DNA of 51,923 nucleotides from an uncultured Hyphomicrobiales bacterium (GTDB lineage: Bacteria > Pseudomonadota > Alphaproteobacteria > Rhizobiales > Devosiaceae). Below the pieces are notes generated by a model. It was not told the origin of the DNA, did no database searches, and saw nothing but the letters and a program-made list of their open reading frames with translations. The stretch spans positions 1 to 51,923 of the forward strand of contig CAIMLX010000059.1 in NCBI GenBank assembly GCA_903842455.1, read 5' to 3'. The translations under genes and the position numbers were made by a program. Positions 51,736 to 51,923 of the stretch are shown in pieces (position 1 is the stretch's first letter; every line of letters starts with the position of its first letter).

Positions 51736-51792
51736 GGTCCTCACCCGCGAAGCGGGGGAGGGGGACCGGCGTAGCCGGTGGAGGGGCCGCCA
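51736..51792. repeat. Short palindromic intergenic repeat
   Basis: Small inverted repeats (CCCGCGAAGCGGG and ACCGGCGTAGCCGGT) and a GGGGGAGGGGG block resemble the dispersed palindrome family seen at 16941-17106. Confidence 0.5.
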
Positions 51793-51797
51793 AGGCG

Positions 51798-51923
51798 CTA
51801 GGCCTCGCCTCTCCCCGCCACCCCGATCAGTGCGAGCTTTCGAAAGCGCATGGACCCGCCGCGTAGCGCCCGCCAGAGCACGATTTCCGGAAGGCTCATG
51901 TCACGCCGCAGTCGCCGCGCCAA
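51798..51923 (-). pseudogene. Probable DUF559 endonuclease-like N-terminal remnant (cut by window edge)
   Basis: On the minus strand a frame enters from the window edge and stops at 51798. It reads LRRDMSLPEIVLWRALRGGS followed by MRFRKLALIG, which resembles the start of DUF559/very-short-patch-repair-like proteins (a run such as RR-x-M-T/S-x-x-E-x-x-LW followed by FRRQ-x-x-IG). After that the match ends, and a stop follows within 11 codons, so the catalytic part is missing. It is either a decayed gene or a frameshifted one whose remainder overlaps the repeat. Confidence 0.45.

Noticed and set aside
1-51923. CRISPR arrays, prophage, complete insertion sequences, tRNA or rRNA genes
   Set aside because: No regular direct-repeat array, integrase, transposase, cloverleaf or rRNA-like stretch was found on reading both strands.

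Overview
The window reads as about 52 kb of chromosome from a high-GC alphaproteobacterium of the order Hyphomicrobiales, probably Devosia-like. This placement is inferred from gene content and not tested by search. Supporting signs are a MucR/Ros regulator, an Omp25-type barrel, a serC RNA leader, an RpoH gene, rluD beside a small one-helix membrane protein, and families of intergenic palindromes. Nearly all bases are coding. I see no phage, complete insertion sequence, CRISPR array, tRNA or rRNA.

Layout. 1-6.4 kb: 3' part of glmM, an outer-membrane barrel, a pentapeptide-repeat protein, then on the minus strand a UvrD-like helicase with a YcaQ-like DNA glycosylase and a DUF1801 protein. 6.4-10.5 kb: a compact minus-strand operon with a SARP/BTAD-TPR regulator, a 72-residue peptide, YcaO and TfuA, which looks like a small peptide-modification (RiPP) locus. 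10.7-15.6 kb: a mucR-like regulator, then a membrane-anchored S1C protease, MoxR ATPase, DUF58 and VWA protein operon. 15.7-17 kb: L-fuconate dehydratase and a palindromic repeat. 17.1-22.3 kb: a complete Liv-type ABC uptake operon. 22.5-27.4 kb: a divergent operon with a ScfR-family regulator, a lone receiver domain, a small membrane protein and a symporter-histidine kinase fusion.

27.5-33.8 kb: D-lactate dehydrogenase, a GNAT-like protein, an M20 amidohydrolase and a polar amino-acid ABC transporter, with two copies of an intergenic palindrome family. 34.0-35.7 kb: a SelA-like PLP enzyme with an unrecognised 174-residue partner in DNA that looks less GC-rich. 35.9-38.8 kb: serC and serA behind a serC RNA leader. 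38.9-45.1 kb: a DMT exporter, a berberine-bridge-type flavoprotein, purA and a large proline/alanine-rich one-helix membrane protein. 45.1-49.2 kb: thiBPQ behind a TPP riboswitch, with a divergent thiamine pyrophosphokinase. 49.3-51.9 kb: rpoH, rluD, a small membrane protein and a probable DUF559 remnant at the edge.

The two most interesting places are the YcaO-TfuA locus, where the 72-residue gene is a candidate modified peptide, and the ScfR-type regulator, whose middle segment resembles a histidine-kinase dimerisation domain without its histidine and whose operon encodes a real kinase with a matching segment.
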